The notes: generated from the sequence alone by a model not told the origin. A DNA stretch of 64,000 bases from Enoplolaimus lenunculus (GCA_030248215.1 JASANG010000897.1:124001-188000); one strand, 5' to 3'; positions 13,501-26,125 are shown, numbered from the stretch's first letter. Made by a program: numbers and translations.

Positions 13501-16500
13501 GTGCACTTAATTCTGTCATAGACTTTACTAAGTATAATAGTGAATTATTTAAAGTTTACAACTCTAATATTTGAACGTGTCAAATGGAAAGAGACGGGGG
13601 TAGGCCCAAAGCGCAACGTGCGCTTGGTTCATTCTTTTCTACACAGAATGTACCCAACAGGAATGGGAGTTTCAATGAAGAAGTTGGGACTGAGACTGAG
13701 GTGGTCTCAAATTATTTGAGACTGATAATTGAGATATTTTTGAGAGCCTGACACAGTATGTGCATTAATGCCGGAACAGTTTAGAAAAATTTTAAATCAA
13801 AGATTTTGAAGATCCTATTTTGCTCAGAAAACTTTAACAATATAACATTAAGAAAGGAAACAACGTAGTTTCGGTATATTCATTTATTCGGCACAATATA
13901 TACCAAAGTGCAACCGCAATTTTTATTCCGATTAGAATTTCGATTCAGAACAAGTTGCGATTCCGATTCTTGTGTCGCACAATAAAAAGTGCACTGTGGC
14001 AGAAATATAACTGATACTGGCTGGCTGGCTTTTGCACCATAAACTTTACATTCGAAATTTTATACATATGAACTGCCAGACAGGTAGTAAAAGTTTTGAG
14101 ACTTCAGTTCAGTAAAATTCTGTTGTTCCACAGACTAAACTTGACGCATTGTTCTGTTTTGTAAGTTAAGAATTTGTACACAAAACAGAATTGAGTGTAT
14201 CACAGTTCGCTTTTAAAAACAAAACTTTTGACAATCATGCAGTCGTTTGTCTATTTCGCAAGTCGCTATGCAACCACAATTTGATAAAATCATAAATATT
14301 AATAAAACGAATTGCCATCAATACCAGAGTGTCAGTTTGTAAATCTGAGACTTTTCAAAAGCTAAAACTGAGACTGAGACTTGGATTGAGGCTACGCGAG
14401 TCGCAGCAATTTTCGAAACTTGACACTGAGGTTGACATTGAGACTCCCATCCCTAGTACCGAGTTGCGCACTGTTATTGAAAACATCATCCGGTCTTGGT
14501 TTAATATAGAACTTTTTTAAAAGGTCAAGTAACTTTAATCGGTTAATTGGTCAACTAACATTCAACCTCGACTTGCAGCATACTTAGTTGGATGGCAGTT
14601 ATTCTTTGTTACCACGACTTTATTTAGCCTCTGTGGTATTGCAACATTGTCAGCCGAATCGTCTAGTCAACCGGATATACCTGCTTTGACCGAAATATAG
14701 CCGTTTAACTTTTGCTTTCTATGCTCTGAAGCAATCATTTCCTAGTCAGATGACATAGTTTCTAGTGCAGTTTAATATTGATGTCGTAAAATAATTTATG
14801 TTGAATGCAAGTGTTCCGTAGCGGTAAACTGCTATAATACAGTACACACTTTCTGATTAACGTTTTGATTCAGTATTCTTTCTAGTGCGTGCACATATGG
14901 AAAAAGTAACGAATTGGTGAATTTTCTGCTCAAACAGCCTGGCGTGAACATCAACTATCAAGGCAGAGATGGGCATACAGGTATGCAAACAGGGTGGTAT
15001 ACTAGGGGAGGAATAGAGGGAATATATACCCCGAAATATCTAGAAACACATGAGTGCTTTTAACTGCCTCTTTGGAATAACGTTTTGAATCATAGAGGTG
15101 GAAAGACAGTTTTTTGTTTTGTTAGATTATACTCTGTTAAAATGAAATCATGGTTTATACGCCCCTGATGCGAAATCATTTTGTTTGCTTGAATCAGTTA
15201 ATTACGTAGGTTGTTTTGCGGTCATTGTTGCTTAACCTTTTTATCATGAAATTTTTTAAAACTGGCTGTCCACGGATATTCGAACTGGCTGTTAAATAAA
15301 TAAGTTTCTTCAATGATGTGTCTAATTTGTCATGTGAGGCCTAACTTTTACCGCTAGCAACGTACATATTTTTCAAAGGTTTGCACGATTGTATTTGCCC
15401 GACCCTTAAAAGTTAATGTATTACACAAATCTTTATAATTACGTTGGATTTCCTTATATTAAACCATCAATTTTTTTTTGTTTTTTGCCATCTTTTATGT
15501 TTGGGGTCATCGTTAGATTTTAAGACGTGACAACATTTTATTGTTCGCAGCTTTGCACAGTGCTTGTTTTCATGGACATCTTCGTTTGGTGAAATTTTTG
15601 CTTGATCATGGAGCAGATACAACACTTACCGCCCGTCAGTTGCCTCCGCCGACGCAATCTACGGCACATTTATCATATCCGTTGCCACCGCATAATCCTA
15701 TGCATCGTTCTTCAATGCCGTCTTCCTCGTCAGATCATAATAGTATAATTATGAGTGAAAATAAATCAGACGAATTTGCAAGCAAAGATACTGGAGCTGT
15801 AGTTGTATCAGCAAACTCCAGTGGAAAAGAAATTTTTGGTCCAGGCACCAGTATTCGCAAACCATCTGCAAATCAAACAGAACCTGCAGTGATTGGCAGC
15901 GTTCGTATTCCGCCCCAGTTTTTGACAAATTGCAACACAGTGATGATCCCGCATCCTTCGTGTATTTATCCGCAGTCACCGTTCAACTCTCCTGCGGTGC
16001 CTGATAATTCATCAAATGCGTCAAGCATTGCTTCAAGTTCTACGAACAGCTCAAGTCTTGCGTATTACGACGAGCAGACGCCGATTATGTGGGCTTACGA
16101 GCGAGGTACGATTGATACAGCTAATGCAATTAATGCTATGCCTAATATCACAAAAACTAATTTAGTGTAATTTAAATGTTGTATAGTAACCATTGGTACT
16201 TAAAATTATGCATTGAACTGAGGCAAACGTTTACAAACAACAACAAATCTTTGCATCAGCCAGCATAAATTAAACAGTTGCGTTTGTAGCAGAATAAGTC
16301 TTTTAAAAGGTGGTTGGTTTATTTTCGTGGTTTTTCTTGAGCAACAAATAATTTTTTAATATCAAAAACTGTTGTCTGTAGCGATATATCAGTTGAGGGC
16401 AGTTGCCTTGGTCGGTTTAATTCGACATTGTATAGGTTATGATTCCATCGTAACGTTATTGAAACATCATAAACGACACTTGGACAATGATTCTGTTTGT

Positions 16501-19500
16501 TCGGAATATTCGTCTGGTGATGGATCATACGTACCGTTACCATCGCCTCTTGGAAAACTACGGAGCATAACTAAAGGTATGTAATGTAAAGTCTAATGTT
16601 TATACAGAAAGTTTTGATTTGAAGCGAACATAAAGCTTGTGCCGATACCAAAACTTTTGCTGATGTTTTAATATTGATGCCGATACCAATGTATATACCA
16701 TAAAAATAGTACATAACAGAATTGATTATACAGGCAGACTTAACCCCTTCTGACATTGAGTTGCCTTAGGCAACTTAGCGCAGTGTATATACGTTAAATA
16801 GTATATATCGCACCGCGTTTAACAATTGCTCACTTATACATAGTACTAAATCACCACAAGACGTGAGAACCCCCTCGGGCTCCAGCGTCAAGCTCCTGTA
16901 CGTAGCTGAGTGGTGATGGTATACGCCTCCCACTCCAGTCACTGGAGTTAGAATCCTAGCATAAAAGTAGGTCTCAGGGGAAATAGAAAATATTCATGCG
17001 AGAAAAGGTTAAAACCAAACAACGAGAAGCTTCTATAATACAGTGAGAAAGAGTAAAATTTTTTCGAACATAAAAGCAAGGGACATCACAGTGAACCGCT
17101 AAGTGCACAATGTATTGGCGTAGAATGGGTAGTCTTTATTGCCGATATCGCTGCCGGTTAATCATGTTTCTAGTTTAAACGTTTCTCGCGTCTATTACTC
17201 AACATATAGCTGTAGTTTTAATAAAGTATCTAGACTATAGTATAAACATCGGAAGCACTTAAATCTATGCCATTCGTACCTCGGTCTACCGAGAAAAATG
17301 ATTTAAATTCTTTGTTGTTGTTTAGTTAATAGTGCGTGTGTGATGTATTTCGCTTTAGAGAAAATGGAAATTCTACAATTGCGAGCAAGTCTTCCGGCCG
17401 AATATCATGTATATTTAGCTGACATTGAATGTCAAGAACCTATTGGATCTGGTTCATTTGGCCGTGTTTATAAAGGAAAATATTTTGGTCGAACAGTCGC
17501 AATAAAGAGGTGCCTTTTTAAATTTATACTAATGGTTTATATGTTGCAGTTAGTGTAGGCAGCGTACTGATTTGTAAAATGAGTATCTTCTGTAGTAGAG
17601 CATAGTGGTTAGCAAGGGCCAATTTTACGTAAGAACAACCGCAATAGTAGCAAGCGCTTAAAACATATGCCACAGAAAACGTAACTGTATGCAGTGTCAG
17701 TCTAATTGTGGTTATTTGTTGCTTCCACTGTTGTAGCGGTATTTGCATTTTTCAATGGTTACAGATACCGTGCAAACGCTTTTGGTGGAAAGTCAGATGT
17801 TGATATGTTTTGTCGTGAAGTATCAATTTTGTGTCAGCTTAACAACGACTATGTGATACGGTTTGTCGGGGCTTGTCTTGATGATCCTAGTGTACGTAAA
17901 TCCTAATATGTTCATTGCAAATAATATGTGTTCGTTGTACTTGACTTTATCTTAATAGATTTAAGGGCATAATAATAAATAATTATAAGCCAAACGAATC
18001 GTTTTGCTCTAAATTTTAAAATGCTTACTTCATGGATACCTGTCATTATTGAGATTTGAATAACATGTTTGTGTTTTCATTTTGTTTTAAATTTTAGCAA
18101 TTTGCCATTATTACGGAATACCTTTGTGGTGGCTCATTGTTTAGTCTGTTGCACGAGCAGAAGAGGTGTGTTTATTTCCAACGTTGAATTCAAGTTTTAT
18201 GCAAAACCAGCAGTAAAATGTATTCTTCTGCACTGATTACTTAATTTTGTCTAAGACGGATGTTTATTGTCCATAATATTGCACATTTAAAGTGTCTGAT
18301 ATGTGCGTTTTTTGGCAAAACATTCTACTTAACATGGCTCAATTTTGATAATCATAGAACAGAGCGAGCTGGGCCACGGTAATGTAAAAGTGTATTTTTG
18401 TATACTTTAGACCTTTAGAAATGCATTGGAAATATTCAATTTGCTTAGACGTTGCACTGGGAATGGAATATTTGCATCATTTACCGCAACCTGTCATTCA
18501 TCGCGATTTGAATTCTCATAATATTCTGTTACATGAAAACGGAAGTGCAGTAGTTGCTGATTTTGGAGGTACGATTTTAATTAGAATGTGCACTTATACG
18601 TATGATTTACATGTTCCATTTCAATACTCGTTATAATCTTTCGGTATAAAACTTCTCGACGATATTATGTTGCGTAACCCATTATGTAAAATGCCCATAT
18701 ACCGATACTTCTTTTACCTATTGAATTTTAAAATGTTTGCTTTCTTGGATTCAGCTGTATAAGCGGTTGCACTCCACAGTTTAATCAACAGTGCATAATA
18801 CAAGAATGTTAAACTCTTGGGGTTCCGCATGGTACAAAATGTACCACCGGGCGTTGCGTTTTTGGCCGAATTATGTATTGTCAAACCAGTGTTTCAACTT
18901 TATTATAAACAATAAAGTTATGAGCCGCCTTGCGAGACTGGTTTGAAGTGCGTAAAAGTTGTTTGTTTTCAGAATCGAGGTTTTTGCGATCGGCCGAAGA
19001 AGACAACATGACTAAGCAACCTGGGGTAAGTGGATTTAATGCATAAAGGATTAAACAGTGAAAAGCACAATAGACGGTTAGTGGGTTGACTCATTTTTAA
19101 AGGTATGAAAGATAAATTTGGTATGTAATGCGGGGTGTGTGCTTGGTACCTGCTTTGTCACCAACCCATAGCAGGAAGTAGGAATAACCTATATGAATAG
19201 GCTGTTAGCTAGCTAATACCCATATGGGTACCGCACGTTTGTAGCTATTATGTACCTACAGTCACGGACAGAATTAAGTGCAACCGCGGTCGCGACCCAA
19301 ACGCGGTTCGAATCGCAATTTACGTGGACGCAAAAACCGCGATTGCGATCGCAGATTCGCGGTTAAAATTGCGGTTACAGACGCGGATTGCGGTTACAGC
19401 CGTGGCTACGCTACATAGCTTATTACTATGTGCAGTAAGAAGCAAATGACGTATTGTATTTGTCCGTTGTTTATTACAGTGAGCATTCACACAAAAAAAG

Positions 19501-22500
19501 TTATGCAAACAGGAACCGAAACTTTCAGCTTGCTTAATTGCTTTTTGCAACCTCGGTCTGTAAAATAGCTACCGTTCGTGGTACTTATCTGAAGGGAGTG
19601 GGCATGAGTAATCTATTTTAGCTTTAACTCAGGATTGAGTTACATTTAACTCACCTGAATTAATTAATATTAACTCAGAATGCTGTATCAGAAGCCCGTA
19701 TTCTCAATTGCATTTAGCATCAATCACCAGATTTTGATAGGTTTTCAAATTAACAAAGTACTGCAATTGCAGATCTCAAAATTTTGCACAGAAGTAAATT
19801 AAATCGAATGCAATAAATGTGCTCTTAATTTCAACCCTCACAATTCCCAGGTTAGAAATTTACGACACCTATCATCAACTATGTAGTAATATAGGTGCTA
19901 CATTAATTTGAGAATACGGGCTTACGATCAACTCAACATGGTTTGTATAATGAACTCATTCTGATGTGTCATATTTAAGGTTTCAGGGCATATAAATATC
20001 ATTTACCAAGCTTAATGAGAGATGAACAATTAACGCAGTCCGAATTAAGATATTAATCAAAATGCTTTGGTTATAAACGCATAAGGAGTTTTATTAATTC
20101 ACTGTTAATTAAAAATTCAATTCAAACTGAATTGACCGACTCATTAGTTAATAAATTAATTCACCCCCAATTATGTCTTTCACAACTCAGAGTTCTGAGA
20201 TAAAATAACTCACTTTGAATTAAAATCAACTCGCTGAAAGTTACAGTGTTCCGATTCCGGTATAATCCGGTCCGCTTTGCACCCTACCATCTACACATCT
20301 AATAACAAAACCAAGTTTGTTGCCGTACAACTAGTCTACGTAATACGTATATCAATACGCGAATGCCTAACGTACGCCGATGCATACTGGATACTCTATA
20401 CATGTGATCAAAACTAATTTACATATGTGGTTAACGTTAGAATACCAGTTAAACGCGACCACAAGTGTTTGGGCGGTACTGCGGTTCAAACCATGACTGC
20501 GACCGCGGTTGAAACCGCGACTGCGACCGGGGTTCAAACCGCGACTGCGGACGCAATTAAAATCGCGTCTATGATCGCGTCTCAAACCGCGTTTGAGACG
20601 CGATCGCTGAAACACTCAGACGCGGCTACAAACCCGCAACCGCAACCGCAGTGGACGCAATCGCGGTTTCTGCGCACTTAATTCTGTCCGTGACTGTAGT
20701 CTTCGGTTTGTTACAAATAGATACGGGTACCTTGCGATTGTTTTAACAATATTAATTTATAGGTAGTGTGATTTTTTAGATTGTTTCGAAAAATAAATTG
20801 TAAAAAAGACTTAATTCTTCTTGTGTAATAAAACTCGCTGTTTAGTGCCGTTTTAAAGCGCAAGAGTGAAGGTTCATCATGTTGGCATCTATATGGGCTA
20901 CGAGCAGACATCTTGACTGTACCCATATGGGTAGGTCAATATTTCGAAGAACTAGCTATTCATAACATTTTATTTTCTGTTGGTATCCATACAGGTAGCA
21001 AAAAATTAGTGTGTACCGCTCATTGGCATAGTGATAAAACAGGTACCAAGCGCACAATTGTTAACGTTAACCCCGCATAATGTATTACAGCAAGACGAAC
21101 AATCATCCCATTTCGCTTCTGAAGGCTATAAAGACGGTTCTTAATGTGTTGATAGTTATTTAGCTGCTCTGTCATAAATTTTCTTTAGAATTTACGATGG
21201 ATGGCGCCTGAAATTTTCACCCAGTGCACTCGGTACACTGTGAAAGCAGACGTGTTTAGTTACGCACTGTGTATGTGGGAAATTTTCGCTAACGAATTGC
21301 CATTTGCGCATTTAAAGCCTGGTACGTTTCTTTTCGCTTCTTGTTCGGAATTGTTTTTACTGAAACATTTCGCGTAGAATTCAGTGCATTTGTTGTTGTC
21401 TTTGATTACATAGAATTGTATTCCCAGCTATCGCTTCCAAACGTGATCAGAGTTGAAATAGTTTCTGTAGGTAAAATATCGATTTAAAAACTTGGCAGCT
21501 GCGATGCGATAGCGGTTGCGGAATTTAACACGACTGGCGTGCTTGTGATTTTGCCGAAGTTCCAACATAAATTTACAATGTTAAAAATATTTAATTTTTG
21601 TTTTATTGCTAAAATTGAATTGCAGGAAGCATACAAAATTTAACCTGTAACATTCTAACATATCAAAATTTGCAAACCAAATTTTAGCTCTGACGTCGGA
21701 TGTTGAAATTGAAATTTTTTAATACTACCACCCTGAGTGTTCGAAACACTGATTTTGCGCTACACACTCGCATGTCCTAACCAGTTTGTCAAATGCATTA
21801 GTCTGCTAAAATCGATTTCAAACATACAATGACATGCTATGTTCAATTGAGCCTTCCAACAAGATTATAAAACGAACGCCTCATTGTACATAACGTTTGT
21901 AACCATCATGCATATTTGTTGTCGGATAAGCCAGGCGATATTGTAACAAGATTATAATGCCTCTTGACGATTGCAATTGTCATACATTACGTTGTGTGGT
22001 TTTATCTTACAAGGCAGGCGAATACATATGTATGTCTGTATAATGGTTGCAGTTGCTTTTAGAAGGTACAAGATTTTCGTTTGTTATAGCGGCGGCAGCA
22101 GCTGAAATGGCGTATAAGAACAGCCGTCCTGCTGTTACAAACATGTTTCCGAAGTATTCGATAAATTTGCTTCAGCATGCTTGGAACGCAAATTCGGAAG
22201 TGCGTATTTTGTTATACCTTATTTTTGTACCACCTTTGTTATTCTTAAAAATAGACTTCACATGAGAATTGCGGTTATGACTTTAGATAATGTAGGTTAC
22301 AGCGGTTTAAAACATGAAAAATATGTGATAATTAAAACTTCAGCTGCGGCCAAGCTTTACTGAAATTGTCAAGGTTTTACGTGCTGCCGAAGCTGACAGA
22401 GCAACCAAACCAGATGATCGTATGCCAGTTTTGGGTCATGTTTCCGCAATGAAATTCCACTGGGAAGCGCAGATGACATCAGCGAGGTAAACATTGTTAC

Positions 22501-22973
22501 ATCGGTTTTGTAATATTAAATAGCATTTTTGGTGGCCGGTCCGTCGTCAACCTTAAACATGTGTTAGGTTGACATTCTGAACGATACAAACATTGGCCAA
22601 TGTTACTTTGTACTTGGACGGGCGTAAACAGTTGTACGATATGCTTACGCCCGCCTCACTGTAAGGATGAGCCAATAAAACCCTAAGCTAAAGCAAAAAA
22701 AATGGTAAGTAACACGGGTTCAAACATCGCTTGTTCGTACAATAACTACTGTAATAGAGTTCATTGCTTTTAAAGATGATTATGTAGTTGTTTCTGTTTA
22801 AACAACGGCTTTGATACAGTGTTCATTTTAGGAAACCATCGCCATTTGATGCGTTGCGAATGCACATGGACAACAATGGTTACATATCAGAAGCAGCGTT
22901 GAATGAGTGTTTAGCCAACCACAATGCATCCGATAGTGGTTCTATTGTCAATGAACCGTCTACCGGTGATTAG
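6203..22973 (+). CDS. TNNI3K: TNNI3K orthologue: ankyrin-repeat protein kinase, complete, 21 exons
   Basis: Tyrosine-kinase-like Ser/Thr kinase carrying an N-terminal ankyrin scaffold; in vertebrates it is cardiac and binds troponin I. Exons: 6203-6242, 6624-6732, 7470-7576, 8208-8311, 9010-9120, 9465-9563, 10252-10387, 10834-10969, 12074-12178, 14886-14980, 15551-16105, 16436-16576, 17359-17509, 17765-17891, 18098-18165, 18411-18568, 18973-19025, 21189-21321, 22090-22199, 22344-22486, 22832-22973. Phases close throughout, giving 940 residues (human about 835). The start MGNYKSRP matches the human N-terminus. Ankyrin repeats fill residues ~35-580; kinase ~605-875 with loop GSGSFG, lysine in [16 protein letters not shown] and APE all intact, so it should be active. 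Exon 11 adds about 150 Ser/Pro/Asn-rich residues inside the ankyrin region. Exon 2's donor (GTTAGT) is the least certain boundary. Confidence 0.96.
10501..10565. repeat. (TAA)n microsatellite
   Basis: About 65 bp of nearly uninterrupted AAT/TAA trinucleotides in TNNI3K intron 7. Likely length-polymorphic. Confidence 0.9.
11005..11430 (+). repeat. Dispersed repeat family with TAAGCC-rich interior (copy 1)
   Basis: Shares order and sequence with 37388-37900: a TATTTTAACTTGCCGG stretch, then GTAACAGTAT and CAGCATATTCCT motifs, a TAAGCCTAAACTTCAGCG segment, an AGGCCAT/GAATTAATTATC block and a final CTCCGGTTCCGG tract. Probably an old DNA transposon; no inverted ends or target duplication could be defined. 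Located in TNNI3K intron 8. Confidence 0.5.
12661..12895. repeat. Degenerate MITE related to 19692-19923
   Basis: Shares AGGTTTTCAAA, CTATCATCA and AGGTGCTA motifs in the same order as the MITE nested at 19692-19923, but the ends are eroded. TNNI3K intron 9. Confidence 0.35.
13658..14455. mobile_element. hAT-like TIR element with GACTGAGACT-rich ends
   Basis: Left end CAGGAATGGGAGTTTCAATG and right end, read inverted, TAGGGATGGGAGTCTCAATG, followed inward by GACTGAGACT repeats on both sides. Flanks GTACCCAA (13650-13657) and GTACCGAG (14456-14463) agree at 6 of 8 positions, a decayed 8-bp duplication. A second CCGATT-type repeat sits inside at about 13905-13985. Non-coding as far as I can see. 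TNNI3K intron 9. Confidence 0.55.
16853..16985 (+). mobile_element. tRNA-derived SINE (copy 1)
   Basis: Contains an A-box-like stretch (TAGCTGAGTGGTGATGG) and a B-box-like stretch (GGAGTTAGAATCC) at tRNA spacing, so it could be copied from a tRNA by RNA polymerase III. About 40 bp upstream (AAGACGTGAG ... GCGTCAAGCTCCT) are shared with the copy at 24117-24232, so the family includes sequence 5' of the tRNA part. TNNI3K intron 12. Confidence 0.55.
19259..20696. mobile_element. Tc1/mariner-type non-autonomous element
   Basis: Perfect inverted ends of at least 22 bp beginning CAGTCACGGACAGAATTAAG, each next to a TA dinucleotide (19257-19258 and 20697-20698), the target duplication of Tc1/mariner elements. 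The subterminal parts are GC-rich with many ACCGCG/GATCGCG motifs, unlike the AT-rich surroundings. The 1,438 bp hold no transposase but do hold at least one nested MITE (19692-19923) and the right end of a CCGATTCCGG hAT piece (about 20240-20287). TNNI3K intron 17, accounting for most of that intron. Confidence 0.75.
19692..19923. mobile_element. MITE nested inside the Tc1-type element
   Basis: Inverted ends AAGCCCGTATTCTCAA / TTGAGAATACGGGCTT, 16 bp perfect, enclosing 200 bp of non-coding AT-rich DNA. The target duplication is unclear. Being nested, it is younger than the element around it, or was carried by it. Confidence 0.6.
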
Positions 22974-24116
22974 TAGAAATGTGCGTCAAATATTCACACA
23001 CTTTTGCTCTATATAATTGTTCTGGATTTGCAGCGCATTTTCAAAATGAAGATTAACACTGTTCTAAAACACAAAATGTGATAAAAAGATTTGGATACTT
23101 TCTTTATAATTTTGTAAAGTTTGGCAAAAGTCAAACTTCTTTTAAAATTTTACCGCGAGGGTTATTTGTGGCTGAAAAATTTGCTGAAAACCTATATAAT
23201 TTTCCTATGGTAATGTGTGCGAGTTAGACGGAGCTATTGAAAACAGCTCACACGTTCATCGCTTCCTTCCTCATAGTTTCCCTCGGACAAAGAATTTTAG
23301 TTTTTGCACGATATAATTATCTGATGCTTATCGCTCATATGTTTCAGGCTAAAACACACAAATGAGTCCAGGATATAACTAGATCCTTTACCAGTAAAAA
23401 TGGATATTCTTTGCCGTTATTTTAAACACGGAATAGTTATTTTAATGGTCAACTTAAATTTTTTCAGTTTCCAATATAGTGTTACAATATTGTTCGATTT
23501 GGTTTATAAATACCGGAATTCCTGTTGTTGTTCCGTCTGCGAACGACGCAGGAACCAGGATTTTTTGTTTGTCTGGCCAATTATGAAGAGTCGGCGCATG
23601 TTTTTGCAGGACTTGCAAAACTGTGTAATAAAACCTCAAAACAGTCGACAAACGGAATGTTTCATTTTAAATTGTCAATCAGCAGTAATTTGGCGGTGCA
23701 ATATATTTGCAATTGCTGTTCTTGTTCCGGAAGAGGAATGAATTCCAATTTCTGTTCCTGGCTTCCTGTGAATGTAGTTACTGTTGCAACCCTGATAGGT
23801 AACAAGTCATCCAATTTTTAAAAAAATTTCCTGGCAAATTTTACATCATTTTAATCAGCATGTAATATACTTCTACATGTCAAAATCCTGGCTTTTAAAC
23901 TGCGTATTATTGGAAGTATCAGAAACGCACCTCGATTTTTAAGAAATCTCGTGTTTTTGGTTCTTAATGCTTACAGTTTTTTTTGCTGTTGCGTTCTGCA
24001 ATACTACAAATAAAGTTACGGGATATTGCATAATTTTGCTGTTTATACTGACACCTATTGATCGGGACTCAGAATAGGATCTCCCTGTTATTCGGGTTAC
24101 TAAAGTAGGCGAAGTG

Positions 24117-24232
24117 CAAAATCTCCAAAAGACGTGAGGACTTCCTGGGCGTAAGCGTCAAGCTCCTATAGTTCAGTGGTCATCGTAAACGCCTCCCTCC
24201 CATCAGACTGGGTTTCGAATCGTTCCTTGAAA
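24117..24232 (+). mobile_element. tRNA-derived SINE (copy 2)
   Basis: A-box-like TATAGTTCAGTGGTCATCG and B-box-like GGGTTTCGAATCG at tRNA spacing, preceded by the same AAGACGTGAG ... GCGTCAAGCTCCTAT leader as the copy at 16853-16985. The leader argues for a SINE family rather than a genuine tRNA gene; the stems do not pair well enough for a functional tRNA. Confidence 0.55.
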
Positions 24233-24664
24233 TTACACTTTTCAAATTGAAAATTTTTCCATTGAACATTTTTCAATTTAGTATATATCTTTAATGCTCA
24301 CCTCCGGCCATGGCAAATGTTGTTGACCTGCGGCTTGTGACATTTTTCACCTCCGGCTGCACGCTGATAAATGAACAACGAGCCATTATATCCGTTTCGG
24401 GTAAAATTTGTATCCCTTCCGTTATAGAAACACCAGAAATTCTGATATATATTAGCTAAATAAAATCACGTGTAAGTCAGCTGTGGCTGTCAAGGCTGCA
24501 ACTAGGTACAATGGTGAAGAACAGGCATCGCATCCCCAATTACTAACATCTTCGTTCTCTTCCTCCGATCTACAAATTTTGTACATCTGAAAAGACTTCG
24601 ATTTGTGTCCTATATTCCCGTTTTTTAACGAAAATGTATAGCTGTTTCATTTTTACATATTTGC

Positions 24665-25660
24665 AGCGAAATTTTGCTGCTGTCCCGTTTTCCCATTTGC
24701 CCGAAACAAACCTGTCTCGTTTTCCCGTTTGCCCAGCGAAAAATTTTAGCTGTCCCGTTTTTGAATTTGCCCGGAACAAACCTGTCCCGTTTTCCGTTTT
24801 CCCAGCGAAAAATTGCAGCTGTCCCGTTTTCCCATTTAACCGATACAGGCCTGTCCCGTTTTCCGTTTTCCTAGCGATAAATGGCAGCTGTCCTGTTTTC
24901 CCATTTGGCCGAAACAGACCTGTACCGTTTTCCCGATCTCAGCGAAAAATTGCAGCTGTCTCGTTTTCCCATTTGCCCGAAACTGGCCTGTCCCACTGTT
25001 TTGTTTTCACACAGGAAATTTGCAGCTGTCCCGTGTCCCATGGGCCCGAAACAAACCTCTCCCTTTTTGCCGTTTTCCCAGCGAAAAATTGCAGCTGTCC
25101 CGTTTTCCCATTTAACCGATACAGGCCTGTCCCGTTTTCCGTTTTTCTAGCGGTAAATTGCAGCTGTCCTGTTTTCCCATTTGGCCGAAACAGGCCTGTC
25201 CCATTGTTCCGATTTCCCACGGAAAATTTGCAGTTGTCCCGTGTCCCATTTGCCCGAAACAAACCTGTCCGGTTTTCCTGTTCTTCCAGCGAAAAGTCGC
25301 AGTTGTCCCGTTGTCCCATTTGCCCGAAACAAACCTGTCCCGTTTTCATAGCGATAAATTGCAGCTGTCCTGTTTTAGCATTTGGCCGAAACAGGCCTGT
25401 CCCATTGTTCTGTTTTCACACAGAAATTTAGCAGCTGTCCCGTGTCCCATGAGGCAGAAACAACCTGTCCTGTTTTCCCGTTTTCCCAGCGAAAATTTGC
25501 AGCTGTCCTGTTTTCCCATTTGGCCGAAACAGACCTGTTCCATTTTTCCGATCTCCAGCAAAAATTGCAGCTGTCCCGTTTTTCCATTTGCCTGAAACAG
25601 GCCTGTCTCATTGTTCTATTTTCCCAGCGATGATTTGCAGCTGTCCCGTTTTCTCAGTGC
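24665..25660 (+). repeat. 69-bp satellite, about 14 units, with a 276-bp higher-order period
   Basis: Head-to-tail units of about 69 bp built on TTGCAGCTGTCCCGTTTTCC, a CATTTGCCCGAAACA segment and CCTGTCCCGTTTTCC. The variant TTTAACCGATACAGG occurs at 24835 and again 276 bp later at 25111, and the neighbouring units match in the same order, so four-unit blocks have been duplicated. Because 69 is a multiple of three, long open frames run through it on both strands (for example 24634-25431 on +); they start and stop with the array and have no splice or start context. I regard it as non-coding. Confidence 0.85.
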
Positions 25661-25687
25661 AAATTATTAAAACACTTCCAAACCATA

Positions 25688-26125
25688 CTGTATTGACCTG
25701 AATAAGAGGGGGTGGTAATAAGAGGGGGTTCCTATTTTGAGTCCCAATCAATAGGGGTCCGTATTCCTAATAAGAGTACGTAAGCGGATAAAATCCCTAA
25801 ACTCTAATTAGAGTCCATAAATGTCAATTATTCCTAATTGTAGTGCATAAATGACTCCATGACCAAATAAAATTTAGTTCAAAACTTTAAAGCGTACTTA
25901 AGTTTTCAAAGTATGTTTCTATTAACCTTACATTATCGCTCAAACTTTTGATAATAAAATCACATAAACGTTTAATTCAGCGAATAGTTGCAATACCGAA
26001 TATATTGGTAACGAAGGGCGCCGGTGGGCGGGTTAAAAATAAATAACAGTCCGTAACCGAATAACGGGGGGTACCCTATGGAGACCAAATAAATATCAGT
26101 CCCTCTCTTATTCGGGTCACTACAG
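25688..26125. mobile_element. TA-flanked MITE (Tc1/mariner-like), long copy
   Basis: Ends CTGTATTGACCTGAATAAGA and, inverted, CTGTAGTGACCCGAATAAGA, flanked by TA on both sides (25686-25687, 26126-26127). The interior includes further AATAAGAGGG motifs. Related to 27061-27164, and a right-end fragment lies near 24063-24104. No transposase. Confidence 0.65.

Noticed and set aside
13149-13574. 141-codon + strand frame in TNNI3K intron 9
   Set aside because: Cys/Phe-rich composition of translated AT-rich intron, no homologous motif; exons 9 and 10 join in phase without it.
16853-16985. Possible true tRNA gene
   Set aside because: A and B box resemblance only; stems do not pair and a related copy shares non-tRNA leader sequence, so a SINE fits better.
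24634-25431. 265-codon open frame and several overlapping frames on both strands
   Set aside because: Entirely explained by the 69-bp satellite, whose period is a multiple of three; no splice or start context.
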